Shown here: positions 32,801-47,800 of the stretch, piece after piece | How positions within the stretch are numbered: position 1 is the first letter of the stretch | Layout of the letters: each line of letters begins with the position of its first letter | Assembly: GCF_030269925.1 (NCBI RefSeq) | Contig: NC_085131.1 | Coordinates: 1,998,001-2,062,000, forward strand | Direction of reading: 5' to 3' | DNA: 64,000 nt | DNA from: Bombyx mori | Taxonomy: Eukaryota; Arthropoda; Insecta; Lepidoptera; Bombycidae | Program-made: the position numbers and the translations under genes | The notes under the pieces: model-generated | The model's input: the letters and a program-made list of their open reading frames with translations, nothing else | Databases searched by the model: none | What the model was told of the DNA's origin: nothing

Positions 32801-35800
32801 TTTATTGCCCTTGTAAGCAGTAGAGCATACGGTCCACCTGATGGTGGTGAGTGGTTACCGTCGCCCATGGGCTTCAGTAATGCCAGGGGCTAAGTTAAGT
32901 ACTTTTCATAAGCCTCGTTTGAAGAAGGATATGTCATAGCGCTCGGGAAACACCGTGGACGGGAAACTAATTTCAAAGCCTGATGGTACGTGGCAAAAAA
33001 TATCTCTGGAAACGCACTGTGGATGAACGCAGTGGCTCCAGGTAGTATGGATGACCTGTACTCCGGTGGCGGACAGTGCGGTGGTAAAAACAAGATGATG
33101 GTATCGTACTTAACATACCTACTTAACAAATGTTCACGATTGACTTCCACGGTGAAGGAATAACATCGTGTAATAAAAATCAAACCTGCAAAATTATAAT
33201 TTGCGTAATTACTGGTGGTAGGACCTCTTGTGAGTACGCACGGGTAGGTACCCCCGCCCTGCCTATTTCTGCCGTGAAGCAGTAATGCGTTTCGGTTTGA
33301 AGGATGGGGCAGCCGTTGTAACTATACTGAGACCTTAGAACTTATATCTTAAGGTGGGTGGCGGCATTTACGTTGTAGATGTCTATGGACTCCAGTAACC
33401 ACTTAACACCGGGTGGGCTGTAAGCTCGTCCACCCACCGAAGAAATAAAAAAATAAATAAAAAATATAAATTGAGTGTGTAGGTATATGTTTAAGCACTG
33501 GAATGATCGAGGTACTCACGAAGACATCTTGCGCAGAGACAGGCGTGTCTGCACGGCAGTAGCGCTCTGGAGAGAGGCTGGGCGGCGCACACGCAGCACA
33601 GAGCCACGTCTCCGTGCTCCGAGCCCTCCGTGTAGCCCTCTGTCTCCTCACCACACTCGCCCGTCACGTACAGTTGCTAAAAATCATAATCGCGTAGACT
33701 TAGGAGTTATTTTAGTAATGGTCAATAATGGCGTCAGGGCGTTGTCGGAAGTGAGATAATTAAATAACACAACTGGTTAATCGGAGCGTTTATTCGCGAC
33801 TGAACTTAAAAAGTAAAAAGCAACGGAGCTTGCGAGCGCAGCCGCATGTTATGACTGCGAACAATTTTGTTTACATAACAAACTGTGTTCCTACAGACTT
33901 ATAACACCTTTCTTTACCCTACGTACGTAAGGGGCGATTCCAACAATGCGCAGACCGGTAGGAAAGTTCACGGGCTCAACTTGAAAGGAATTTGCTAACG
34001 CCTAGACCTAGCAAGAGCAGTGATTCGCTGAATCTACCACCGGAAAGGAATCCCGACCCAATAAGAAGATTCGGTGAGCAACTCAGTGGGCTGTGTCTTT
34101 GGGCTAGGTTGCACGTCGAACTCTTCGACGCAATAGACGAGTTCGACGAGAACGGTGACCTTGAGAGAGTGCTCACGTAAAATAAATCGATTAGATTATC
34201 ATGGAGCATCAGGTATAGCTACGTGTCCAATTGAATAGTATGCGGAATACAAATGCTTATTAAATGCATGCATTAAAAAGCATTTGTATTAAATTTACGA
34301 TTATTTTTATTTGTAATTTATTTAATAAGCAAGAATTCCACATGAGCACGACTGCTCTGCCAAGAGCAACCGACTATGGTGATGGAATTACAAATGCAAA
34401 AATAATTTTTCAAGTACCGACTTCAGAACGCGAGTAAATCTTTTAAAACGAATACATTGTATAATAAATTTTAATGAGATTACATTCTGCTTTTAATTCG
34501 ATCCACACATCTATTATTATTTATGCTGAGCGACTGACTCATCGATGCAAGCCCTAAACTGCTGGAACACAAGCTAGAAACTAAGGCAATCGATGGTTTT
34601 TATATTTTAAGCGGTCTGCTAAGTAATTATTTTTTTTGCTTGGACTAATACGGCTTACGGTTGAACTAGCTCACGATCCATCTGGTGTTAAGTGGTTACC
34701 GGAGCCCATATACATCAACGTAAGACTTATGTTTATAAATAGATGTACATATATAATTGAATTGAATTAGGAGTTCAAAGTCACTTTTGAAAAATATAAT
34801 AACATTAAAGCTTCTTATAAAATGTTTAGGAAAAAATATTACAAATAATACATATAAAACTACTGTAATCTACTTTAAGTATAATATTTTGTATTACCCG
34901 GGCGAAGCCAGAGCGGGCCACCAGTACATAACGAGTTGATAACCGTAATCTTACAAAAATGAAATATGTAGAAAATTTCAATCGACATCAGCAACCATTC
35001 GGTTTTCTTTTTGAGCATTTGAAACTAACCAAGGATAAATTCAGGGAAAGTTATTTCCTCCCAAATGACTCTCTAAACTTTACTAATTTTCCTTATGGCA
35101 AACATTCGCTATACGAGTTGAAATTCAGATCCGAAATGATATCTTTTCTAATTGATATATCTCACTTGGTTTCCAGCTTTACAGGCGCGATATCTATGTG
35201 ACGTTTGCTTTACCTTTGATATTGGCATAGCCGCGCAGACGAATCTGATCCCAATAAAGAAAGCTAAACGAAACACTACACTATCAATCCCAATCTCTGT
35301 CACTCACAAAATGCCTTTAAAGTCTACACTAACCCTTAAAGACCGATGATAACAATTCCGGACACTTCCCTAAGCCCCTAATACCCGCTCGGCTGTCGTG
35401 ACCATGCTTCTGAGACCGCCAAACTCGTATATTTTTTTTATTACTTAGATGGGTGAAGGAGCTCACAGCCCACCTGATGTTAAGTGGTTACCGGAGCCCA
35501 TAGACATCTACGACGTAAATGCGCTACCCACCTTGAAATATAAGTTCTAAGGTCTCAAGTATAGTTACACGTATATTACTGACCTTCAAACACGAGAGAT
35601 GACCATTGGCCTGCTTGAGGTACTGAGCGATGACGCCGCTCGGCAGCGGACACTGTTCGTCTCGTATGTGAACCACGCTTACTAGCGCCACCTGAACAAT
35701 GTCACCACGTCATTTTAACTTAATCGTTGCTCCCTTCGTATGGTCTGCGAGGACCTTGAATTTTAATTGATTTTTGCGGTGAACTAAGGCATCTCCAACA

Positions 35801-38800
35801 ATACAAGTCTACATATTACATATTTTACGCTTCTTTAGTGGCGCAGATAGAGTTTTTGCGGTGAACTATGAACTAAGGCATCTCCAACAATACAAGTCTA
35901 CATATTAGATATTTTATGTTTCTTTAGTGGCGTAGATAGAGTTTAGCCTTCGTCAGACGTTAGTCAGCGGTTAATAAAAGTTTATCGCTGTAACACTCAT
36001 AGGAATTTATTTCAGTAATCTACCTAGCAGTACAGCGCTTATTACAAGTACGTTTTTTTTATAATTTTTGTATTGCTTAGATGATTGGACGAGCTCACAG
36101 CCCACCTGGTGTTAAGTGGTTACTGGAGCCCATAGACATCCACAACGTAAATGCGCCACCTACCTCCGTACCCTACTGTTGAATTTTCTTGTGGACGTGT
36201 AAAATTTATGACGTGCGTTTGTGTTAATTGCTGATTATGAAAGTCTGTTAAATTGTGCATCGTCTTACATTACAAAAATAATGTAACGATTATAAATATT
36301 AAGTTATAACGAAGAAAGATGCGTTGAGAAATATCTCTCTATCAATGTCAATCTATTTCGTATAACATCACCTGCTTTGTTCATCAGAAGAAAATTATTA
36401 TAAACTAGCGACCCGCCCTCGCTTCGCTTCGGAAACATTAAAACACACATGAAACCAAAATAATAAAATATTTTTTTTTTTTTTTTTTAAAAGTAGCCTA
36501 TGTTCATCAGGTACAATTTCGGCTTCTAATGGAAAAAGAATTTTTCAAATCGGTCCAGTAGTTTCGGAGCCTATTCGAAACAAACAAACAAACAAATCTT
36601 TCCTCTTTATAATATTAGTATAGATTAGGATATTTCTAGGGATTGCGATTCTCACCGTGTCGTCGGGCCTCAGCTCTCCAATGTCCTTAAGGTCCCTCGC
36701 CAAAATTACCACTAGAGGGTAGCAGGTTCTCGGCGGAGGACCTAGTTGTAGAGGCTCCACTGTCGACAACCTCATCGGTCCCTCGTCGTGGGGACCGCTT
36801 CTGTAAAGAAATTCATGAATTAAGTCTAGCTCTTGTATGCCACACTGTTGTTCCTGATTTGAATTGAGCCTATAGACATCGCCGCGATCAGAGCATAGAT
36901 AGTTGTTAATTAAAAAAAAGTCCGTTCTGTTTCACACCATGCGGTAGTAGTTCTTACTCAATGTTTCTCAACCATAATTCCTTTCACCGTTCTTATGGGC
37001 ACTTGATATTTACAGTATGCAAGGCCATTTCGTTTATAACATATCCAAACTTCAAAGAAGAAGACGATTCGAGCTTAGTCAAAATGAATCCCAACTCTAT
37101 TGGAGATGAAAATTAAAGTGAAATTGGCAGGCGTCTAAATTTAAGTCCTTTCAACGTGTAAAGAAATGTTATTAATAACGACAATATTCAAATTTCAACG
37201 CCTAACATTACATCTTAGTCATCCGTGACTGCGAAACCTGTGAAGTCCGAAAGTAAGTGTGGAAATTTTGAAATAAGAAATGCATAACTGAACAGTGAAA
37301 GTCAGGAAAACACTATCCATTTATCGTTGCCAACCAAACTTACCGCTGTTTCCAAACGAAGGCCCATAAATCAACAAGATACAACATTTTTTCCACCCGA
37401 ACACATTTGCACATTTGTAAACATACTAATATAATAAATCATTATTAACGATCGAATTTTACGTTCACACGAAATGCAATTTCCGATAAGGACTCGGGGA
37501 GTTGGTTATTTATAAGAGTTACGTAATGAACCGACGGATTTTATAATGTTTAGAGCCTTGTGTTGCTGCGCGATTAGGAAACGAATCGTTCGGCTGTAAC
37601 ATGGTTTGATCGCATTGTATATTCGCGTCCATGACCACAGATTTGACTCGGGGCGTGTGAATTAGCATGTTTTTTCAAGGAAATCTCAAATACGAAGTAG
37701 ACGAGAATTGTCTAAGCGTCTACAAACGGCCCTAGTGCCACTTTGGGATGAAAGTTACATAAGAGTAACAGCTTTCCCAGCCGGTGCACTTTCATGACTT
37801 CAAGACTGATATAAGTAGTATAAGTATTACCAAAAAATTGGGGGAACAACGTACGAATTTTCGTATAAAGTCTAGTTTTGTTTGACTACGGGATCAAGCG
37901 ATGCCTTCTAAATGAAAATAAATCCAGATAAAATAATAATAAAGGCAAGTTTTTCGCCAGTTCTTTCTTAACAAACACATATTATCATATCTCGTTCTAT
38001 CAGTGGCGTTAGAACATCTCGACATTAAACAAGTATGATGATATTTAAAGGATGATTAAAATGTTTGGTACACATGTACAATACTTTTTTAAGTTCGTAG
38101 AGAGATTTCACGTGTAGTTTTTATTTTTTCCTACCTAAGCTGATACCCTTGAGAGGCTATATCAGCGGAACCTTAACTAGTAGGTGAGCTCACGGGGCTC
38201 AAACCTGACGACGTTACTAACACGAACCCTAGCAACAGCCGTGCTTCGCAGAATCTACCACCGGATCGGAAACGCGACCCACTGAAAAGACCAGGCGAGA
38301 AACTCAGTGGGCCACATTGCGTAGTCGCCTTCGTTTAAAGCTAAGCCACTAGCCGCTTGTCACAGAATCATCAACCAAGCATTTTCAATTAAAATAATTT
38401 GAAGGGAGACTTTAGCAGACGTCGCTTATGTCCGGAGTCAGACATGTGCAAAAGGAACTTTAAAAAAAAAACAACTAAATTTAAACAGCATCTGCGTTGC
38501 ACACTTGAGTACACAACACTATACACGGTCTTACTTTAAACATTGTTATAAGGAAAACATTTTTTTTTTCTATTACATTTATTACTGTCCGTTCATTTAT
38601 ACATACATCAATATAATAGCTTTTTAGAATTCGAAGCTCATACAAAATTATCTGCTTTGGTCTGTATGTTTTACATACGATTGGGCCAGTTAGCGATAGA
38701 AGCATGGGCTTTCTTTCTTTAATGGATTTCAAATAATGGCTCTATACGCATTTATGGTATTTAGATACCATAAAGCATTATTAAGTGGATTATGATTTGG

Positions 38801-41800
38801 ACAGTCTTCAGCTCTGATATAGTCAGAAACATCATTTTCCAGTATCTTTTTTTTTTTCTACCTAACTGATAGCCTTGAGAGTCTATTTCAGCGGAACCTT
38901 AACTAGTAGGTGAGCTCACGGGGCTTAAACCTGACGACGTTGCTAACACGAACTCTAGCAAGAGCCGTGCTTCGTAGAATCTACCACCGGATCGGAAACG
39001 CGACTCACTGAGAAGATCCGGCAAGAAACTCGGTGCGCTGTGTCTGAGGGTTAATTTACTCGTCGAGCCCTTGGAATTTGGGAACGGTGACCGGTGCTTG
39101 AGGTACCTAAAAGCACGTTAGTGGATCGGGAGGATATCTTTTGTATGGATTGAGCTTCGTTACCCGGTGTTGAATCTTGCTAAAAGGAGTTTGGTTATGA
39201 TGTTGTTAAGGGGCTTAGTTGTATGTTCATCTGAGTCGATGATTTGATTTTTTCACAAAAATATGGCTAAGTCACACCTTGATAGTTAATACCCCACCAA
39301 ACCTTCACAGATAATACTCACCTTGTACCCTATTTACTAATTGAGACGTTTCTGTAGAGCTTTGAGCTTAAAACTTGACCTGCTTATGTTGTTCAACGTA
39401 AAAATGTCTTCGCCAGGCGCTTCACGGTATTATTTTTATTACTCTATTAGTATTCAAATATATGTTAAGTAATCATGAGTGCTTTTGCTATAAGCTATAA
39501 ATCACCTTTTAAAATACGCAACACGGTTCTAGGTGCTTTATTGATTTCTTTAGATCCAATATTTTGCTTTGGGACTTCTTCGGATTCTTTCCTCCACTAC
39601 TTTGATAGTCCTTTTAGCACGATACTACACTAGGGTGCAATGAAATCGCACATCTGTACACTTTTTGAAAAATATTATTTACTTCTTTTTATTTAAAAAA
39701 ATACATATATTTTTTAACATAAGGTTAAAGGATAGTTCAATACCTATTCAATGATACCACATAAGACATGATAAGTTTACCTGCCTGCTGAAACAAAACG
39801 ACAACAGCAAACTCCAAAAATTGCTCCCTCAACTCACTGCAGTTTGCAAGACCAACTGCAGGTATAAAAATGCATGTTTTGTGTAAAACGTCATCAGTTG
39901 CAAGCCAACGCTTAACCTGATAAGCCCTCTAGTGACTCCAATTGCATTTGTCTGAAAAGATGGATACTACTCCGGAAAAAGCCGCTCAAGTCGTCGCTCT
40001 AATTGAAGCGGACCAGAACCAGAGTGCTGTAGCTCGACAACTGAATATCAGCCGATATTCAGTTCGTCGTGTGTACCAGCGCTACCGGGAGACTGGTGGC
40101 TTTGAAAGGCGACGAGGATCTGGTCGAGCAAGAGCTACAACACAGCGCGACAACAGGTTTCTTGTAACGACAGCGTTGCGAAATCGTCGTTTGATTGCCG
40201 TTGAACTTGCACAGCAGCTTCAACAGGTGCGTGAAGTGGTAGTCAGCAGGTGGACAGTCAGAAGGAGACTTGCCGAAGGTGGTTTGACTGCGCATAGGCC
40301 AGCAAATGGCCCTAAATTAACGCCAGCTCACCGCCGGGCTCGTTTTCGATTTGCACAAGAACACGTCAACTGGACAGCCGACCAGTGGAAAGCAGTCCTG
40401 TTCTCAGACGAGTCCAGAATGTGTCTTCATGATAATGATGGACGTGGAAGGGTCTACAGAAGGCGCTCAGAGCGATTTTCCCAATGTTGCATTACAGAAC
40501 GTGTAGCATACGGCGGTGGTTCGTGCATGTTCTGAGGGTTTTTTTCACTCGAACAAAAAACAGAGCTTGTCTTCATCGTTGGGGCAATATTAGGCGACAA
40601 ACAAGAGGTCTAACATCTCAACGATACATAAGGGAAGTTCTACAAGAACATGTCGTACCATTTGGCCGTTTAATTGGAAGTAACTTCCTTTTTATGCATG
40701 ACAATGCAAGACCTCATACCGCTGCGATAGTGAGACAATACTTACAAGAAGTAAATGTACCCGTGATAGAGTGGCCAGCTCGGAGCCCGGACCTTAATCC
40801 GATTGAACACTTGTGGGACGAATTAAAAAGAAAAATTAGAGGTCGAAATAGTGCTCCAGCTAATCTCCAGGAGCTACAAAATGCGCTCAAAGAGGAATGG
40901 GACGCCATGCCACAAGACTTTATCAGAAACTTGATAGAGTCGATGGGGAATCGGTGTGAAGCTGTTATTCGGGCAAGAGGGGGCAATACTTGTTACTAAT
41001 AAATGATTTTTCAGTATTTTTTGTGTTTTTTTTTTTATTAATCCCCAAATTTTAAACGGTTTAGTTGAGTAATCATTTTGTAATAAAGATTAAATTGTTG
41101 TTGTATTTTATTTTCCTCAAGAAAGTAACCCTATCTCCACTTATATGGTATCATTGAATAGGTATTGAACTAACCTTTAACCCTATGTTAAAAAATATAT
41201 GTATTTTTTTAAATTAAAAGAAGTAAACAATATTTTTCAAAAAATGTAAAGCTGTGCGATTTCATTGCACCCGAGTGTAGATCGACTGCCGAATCCGTTT
41301 CTGTCAAATATAGAGGAAGTTTTATTATACCTATTAATATATCGGTACATAAACTTCTTTTTCGCCACCTTATCCCACTAGGCGGGGTCGGCACAGCTAA
41401 TTTTTCTCTTCCATTATCTTCTATCAGCCGTCATCTCAACACTCACTCCTCTCTCAATCATATCGTCATTCACACACTCCATCTGTCTTCTTTGGTGGAC
41501 CCCTTCCCCCTCTACCTCGCACTACCATATCGGTACATAAACATTCGACTAAAAGCACAATAGTGTTACAAAAATTACATTTGGTTCTACAAATATTTTG
41601 TGTAACACTATGATAACAATTCAGTTCGCTTAATCGCCGTATTCCATTTTAATATTCTTGAACAAAAACTTGTGATATAAAGAGAAAAATATATATATTT
41701 TTTAAACAGTATTTATAGCCAGACTGTATTTATTAGTAATAATGTATTTATTAGTTTTCGACCAATGATCCAACTCGTTTTTCATTCAAAATTTGTTATT

Positions 41801-44800
41801 TCTATTTGCAGTTGAACGAAAAAACAGACTAGTTGACATTTAGCGTCCTAATGAACAAAAAAAGAAAATGATACTATTGCTAACTATTGCTTTTGCTTTT
41901 TTTTATTGCCCTCGTAGGCAGATGAGCATGCGGCACGCCTGATGGTGAGTAGCTATCATCACCAATGGACGTCAGCAATGCCAGGGGCAGAGCCAAGCCG
42001 TTGCCTACCGCTATGTACTCTCCACAAACCTCGTTTGAAGAAGGACATGTCATAAAGCTCGGAAAACACCGTGGAGCTCATTCCATAGTCGGATGGTACG
42101 TGGCAAAAAAGATCGCTGGAAACGCACTATGGATGAACGCAGTGGCTCCAGGTAGTATGGATGAACTCTACTCCGGAGCCGGGCAGTGCAATGGTAAAAA
42201 CGAGATTGATTGTATATAAATGTTAGTCAGTGATTAGCAGTTTTTATTTAGTAGATGGGATGACAAGGCGCTCTGATGTGTTTACGATGAACCATCACAC
42301 ATCACAGTGACCTGAGATCGAAGTGTCAATTTTATTGTACGGCGACCGTCTTACCCTTCAAGGCGGAACGTACAACTGATGTTATAACTATCATGCAGGC
42401 TCACAAGCCCTGCAACCTGTATTTTCGATCATTAATCTATATCTATATATATAAAAATGAATTGCTGTTCGTTAGTCTCGCTAAAACTCGAGAACGGCTG
42501 GACCGATTTAGCTAATTTTGGTCTTGAATTATTTGTGGAAGTCCAGAGAAGGTTTAAAAGGTAGATAAATATGAAATTGCTCGGAATTAAATAAAAATAA
42601 TAATTTTATTTTTTCTTTGATGTGTCCTCCGTCGGACGGATACCTTTTGTTTGTTTTAAGTTTATTTTATACAAAAGTTTAGGTTTTTCATTTATAGATT
42701 GAGGCACTAACAAGTCTGTCGGTATCATACTAAAACTAGTATCATACTAGTATCATAATAAAAACATTTTGCGCTACACAAAGATAAATAAGGTAAATTT
42801 TTGGTATTAGCAAGATTAATGCAGCAAAATTTATTTTAATAATGTCAGTGGCTGTTGGAAATGTCCAAATCTAAGCCCCCACACGATCGGGGCCCTGACC
42901 CGTTGTCGACTGGTGTGCGTATAACTGACAATTTGCGCAAGAAAGTCGAACGCATCTTTAATGCTAATTTCATCTGCAAGATGTCCTTGTGGCGCTAGAG
43001 AAACGTCTAAGCGGTTCTGTACACAGTTCGATACAGTCCATTTTTATTTTTTCTTGAAGTTCCAATTTGAAGTCGTCGTGGCTTAATGGATAAGACGCTC
43101 GGTGCATTAGGTGTTCGAATCCCGAAAGCTGGTACCAATTTTTCTAACGAAATTCGTAATTGACAAATGTTCACGATTGACTTCTACGGTGAAGGAATAA
43201 CATCGTGTAATAAAAATGAAACCCGCAAAATTATAATTTGCGTAATTACTCGGGGTAGGACCTCTTGTGAGTCCGCGCGGGTAGGTACCACCACCCTGCC
43301 TATTTCTGTCGTGAAGCAGTAATGCGTTTCGGGTTGAAGGGTGGGGCAGCCGTTGTAGCCGTTGTTATACTGAGAACTTAGAACCTATATAGATGTCTAT
43401 TGGCTCCGGTAACCACTTAACACCAGGTGGGCTGTCGCTCGTCTATCAATATGTGCAATAAATAAAAACTCTCTGGTATATAAACTATTCGATCGATCGA
43501 ACAGTCGATTGGTATATTAGTTGGTACGTAAAATCACTAACCAATAAATACGATATCGTATTTAATAGAGAAGATATACGGGTCGTGTAGGTCATGCCAT
43601 TGACTACGATAATAAGGATGTCAGTTTATAATCTATCTTAGTGCGTCATTTTACTTTAATCCATTTAGCCATTTCCAGAACAGAAGAAACGTCAACACAG
43701 ACTGATGAGGTTTAGTTTTACTGAAACAGTCCTCGAATCGATTTACACGATTCACGATAACTTTCTCAATAAATACTGAAAATACCTATAAATATATATT
43801 CGAAGCCTGGATGTATGTATGTAGTTACAGTACGTGCTGTTATAATATTACCTAGTATCTATATATTAATACGTGAAGCAAAATCTTTGTATCCCTTTTT
43901 ACGAAAATTGCGCGGACGGAGGAGTATGAAATTTTCCACACTTATAGAGAGTACCTATACAGAAGAAGTGCACAATGCCAATATTTTTTTTAAATAATGC
44001 ATAAAAGATACATTAAATCAATAAAGAAAACATTACACACACTACATACCGTGTATTTGACGCACACACGCATGCATACTATTTATTGTCAAACTTTTGT
44101 TCTTGACATCTATTGTCAAATTGAGAATAGAATATGGTTTGTCTTTATTAATATTTTTTTATAGTGTAGCCTTGGCGAAGTTTGTGATTCTAGAAGTATA
44201 AAATACAATCATAATAGTGTACAAACTTACAATTCCAATTAATTATAGTCGAATTTCGACTACTGCGGGACCTCTAGTATTAATTAATTTACCTAAGACC
44301 GAAAAGTGCCTCTATCAGCACTTTCCGGCCTAACATATACTAGAGCCCCGTTGGCTCGAAGTCAGTCACTCTGCGTCGTTACTATGAACCACACTCTTCC
44401 TAAGTAGAATTTTTGTATCTTCAAAGTGAATAAAATCTTTTTTTAAAAAGAGTCTTTCAAAGTCCCGTATAACAGTGCGTTTGCAGCAAAAAATTAAAAA
44501 CTTAAGGTTACTTACTAGCTACGAAATCAAATAAAATTAGCTGGCCCGGCAAACGTTGTTCTGCCAAATAAATTATTTCTAGAAAAGGTAAATAACCTAG
44601 ATATCGACAGCGGCGCCATCCGCCGGGCAGATTTGTAAATATAAAACATTCTCGAATTCACCTGACGGTACACAGAACATTTCACTGAAATCGGTCCAGC
44701 CGTTTAAGAGGAATTCAGTAACAAACACACGCACTGAAGAAATACATATATAAAGACTATACAGTATCCAAATCTATATATTAATACGTGAAGCAAAAAC

Positions 44801-47800
44801 TTTGTATCCCTTTTTACGAAAATTGCGCGGACGGAGGAGTATGAAATTTTCCACACTTATAGAGAATACAGAGAAGAAGTGCACAATGCTAATATTTTTT
44901 TAAAATAATGCATAAAAGATACAATAAATCAATAAAGAAAACATTACACACACTACATACCATGTATTTGACGCACACACGCATGCATACTATTTATTGT
45001 CAAACTTTTGTTCTTGACGTCTGTTGTCAAACTGAGAATAGATTAAATATTGTTTGTCTTTATTAATATTTTTTTATAGTGTATCCTTGGCAAAATTCGT
45101 GATTATAGAAGTATAAAATGCAATCATAATAGTGTACAAACTTACAATTCCAATTAATTATAGTCGAATTTCGACTACTGCGGGACCTCTAGTAGTTATA
45201 AAAATTAAAGAAACAAACACACAATGTTATAAAATCGTGTTCGACGGTTTGTATTGTTTTTTTTTTCAATACTACCTATATACAAATATTCTTACGTTAT
45301 TTATGTGTGTTTTAATTGTACTGAATACAACTTGTTAGCATAAAAACAATTGTCTTTAAGCAGCGCATTGTGTAAATAATGAACACGGTCATATAAAACA
45401 AAAGAAATTTCAATCAGGCCATAATTAAATCAACAAAAGGTTATGATCGAATGTGTTTTTTTTGTGAGTTGCGTAGATGGGTGAACGAGCTCACCACCTA
45501 CCTGACATAAAGTGGTCAACGGAGCCCATGGACCTAGTGAAGTTAATGCCTATTTAGGGACACGAGATCTTTATTGTATTGAATAACGTATGCGACAATT
45601 TTCGAATTTGCAGATCTGTGGAGCATGTAAGCTCACAAATAGGTCCATGGACCACAGTAGCCATTTTAAGTAATTTATTACTGGCGGTAGGGAGTCTTGT
45701 GAGCCCGCACGGGTAGGCACCACTCTGCTATTGCTGCAGCGAGGAAGCAATACGTTCCGGTTTGAATGGTGGGGCAGCCGTTTTAATACAAAATTGACAC
45801 ATAGAGCTCATGTCTTTAGTTGGGTGGCGGAATTGCCGTTGATCATATCTATTAGCTACGATAACCACTTAACATTAGTTGGGCTGTGAGCTGGTTCACC
45901 CGTCTAAGTAATAAAAAAATCATTAAACATTATATTTCTCGAAAAATTTACAAGTTCAATTTTCAAGGAACAATAACCGCTTAAAGTTCACAGCAGTGAG
46001 TGCTACCGGTGACATTTTCCTGGCTTCATGCAAGACAGTCGGATTAAACACATACCAACATAGAAAGGGCGAGCCGGTTCGCTAATACCTACTCAGTAAT
46101 CAGCGCACTATTTCCTTTTTCTGATGATTGTTTTTTTCCTACCTGAAGTCGTCGTGACCTAAAGGATAAGACGTTCCGTGCATTCGTATATTATATAGCA
46201 ATGCAACGGTGTTCGAATCCCGCAGGCGGGTACTAATTTTTCTAATGAAATACGTACTTAACAATTGTTCACGATTGACTTCCACGGTGAAGGAATCACG
46301 GAATAGATAGAAGGAATAACATCGTGTAATAAAAATCAAACCCGCAAAATTATAATTTGCGTAATTACTGGTGGGAGGACCTCTTGTGAGTCCGCACGGG
46401 TAGGTACCACCGCCCCGCCTATTTCTGCCGTGAAGCAGTAATGCGTTTCGGTTTGAAGGGTGGGGCAGCCGTTGTAGCTATACTGAGACCTTAGAACTTA
46501 TATCTCAAGGTGTGTGGCGCATTTACGTTGTAGATGTCTATGGGTTCCAGTATCCGCTTAACACCGGGTGGGATGTGGGCTCGTCCACACATCTAGGCAA
46601 TAAATAATAAAAAAAACCTATGCTGATAGCCTTGAGAGGCTATTTCAGCTTCTCCTTGACGTGTAGGTGAGCTCACGGGGTTCAAACCGGGAGTGTTGCT
46701 AGCACTGGCCCTAGCAAGAGCAGTGCTTCGCAGAATTTACCACCGGATCGGAAACGCGACCCACTGAGAAGATCCGGCGAGAAACTCAGTGGGCTGTGTC
46801 TATGGGTCAATTCACTCGTCGAGCCCAGTTATCGTGCCATCTCTGTCGGCACAGTGAAAGATATCGACAGAAGGAAAGAGACAGTTATTTTTAATTTCTT
46901 TAATAACTACAGTCAAACCTGGGTAAGTGAGAACTGGATAAGTGAGAAAACTCTATAAGTGGGAGTAGTAGCCAGGACCCGTCATTTTAAGCTCCCAAAA
47001 CCTCTATTAGCGAGAAACAGAAACCTCTGTAAGAGAGAGTCGTTTTTCCCTCGTGGACCTCCGTAAGCGAGACTGCTACATATCTATACCTCTATAAGCG
47101 ACAGTCGAGCTTTATATATTTATATTATTTAGGAGGAACAAATGTCAAAATAAATTACAAATTTAACATCTGCTATTTTATGACTCATTCTTAACTTTCT
47201 TGGAACTTCCTACCATTGTTTTTGTATTGTTTTCTCGTCAATATTGAACCTATTCTATTTCGTTGTTATTTTATCGCATTCCTATCATTGGCCTAAAATA
47301 ATTTTCTCTCAAGTTTTGCTTTAAGCGAGCAAAATAACTAGTTGTCCTCAAAAGTCCCCAAAGAGTGTAGGAAGTGATAGTGACCACGCGACTCTTGTTA
47401 ATTACAAATAAATATATATTTTCTGTAACCAGTAGCGCCACTATGAATGTTTCCTTTGATATCCGCATTCTTGATTTTGTCTACTTTAGTTATGCTCTAC
47501 GTCACAGCTACGTCGCCAGTATCGTTATAGTTTTTTTTTTTTATTAACCTTAGTCTCGCTTTCTAATCGTATATCTATATATTAATACGTGAAGCAAAAA
47601 CTTTGTATCCCTTTTTACGAAAATTGCGCGAACGGAGGATTATGAAATTTTCCACACTTATAGAGAATACAGAGAAGAAGTGCACAATGCTATTTTTTTT
47701 AAATAATGCATAAAAGATACATTAAATCAATAAAGAAAACATTACACACACTACATACCATGTATTTGACGCACACACGCATGCATACTATTTATTGTCA

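Larger units (their letters stand above)
29848..33519 (-). other. CGRRF1-like intron with nested repeats
   Basis: About 3.7 kb of almost only mobile DNA, itemised separately (Bm1, family B, repeat D, family C, RTE scrap). The unassigned parts, 30,400-30,600, 30,780-31,180 and 32,345-32,565, show nothing recognisable. Confidence 0.5.
33677..35583 (-). other. CGRRF1-like intron
   Basis: Contains the family B, repeat G and Bm1 fragments listed separately. A Helitron-like GGGCGAAGCCAGAGCGGGCC string occurs near 34,900. The 80-codon plus-strand frame at 34959-35201 is unrecognised. Confidence 0.4.

Noticed and set aside
34959..35201. 80-codon open frame MKYVENFNRHQQPFG
   Set aside because: No recognised family, and on the opposite strand to the host gene in whose intron it lies. 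It may be element debris.
43066..43150. Possible tRNA gene (box A and box B present)
   Set aside because: The tRNA-like segment is the head of a Bm1 SINE, followed by the full SINE body. The same applies at 19870, 23011 and 46140.
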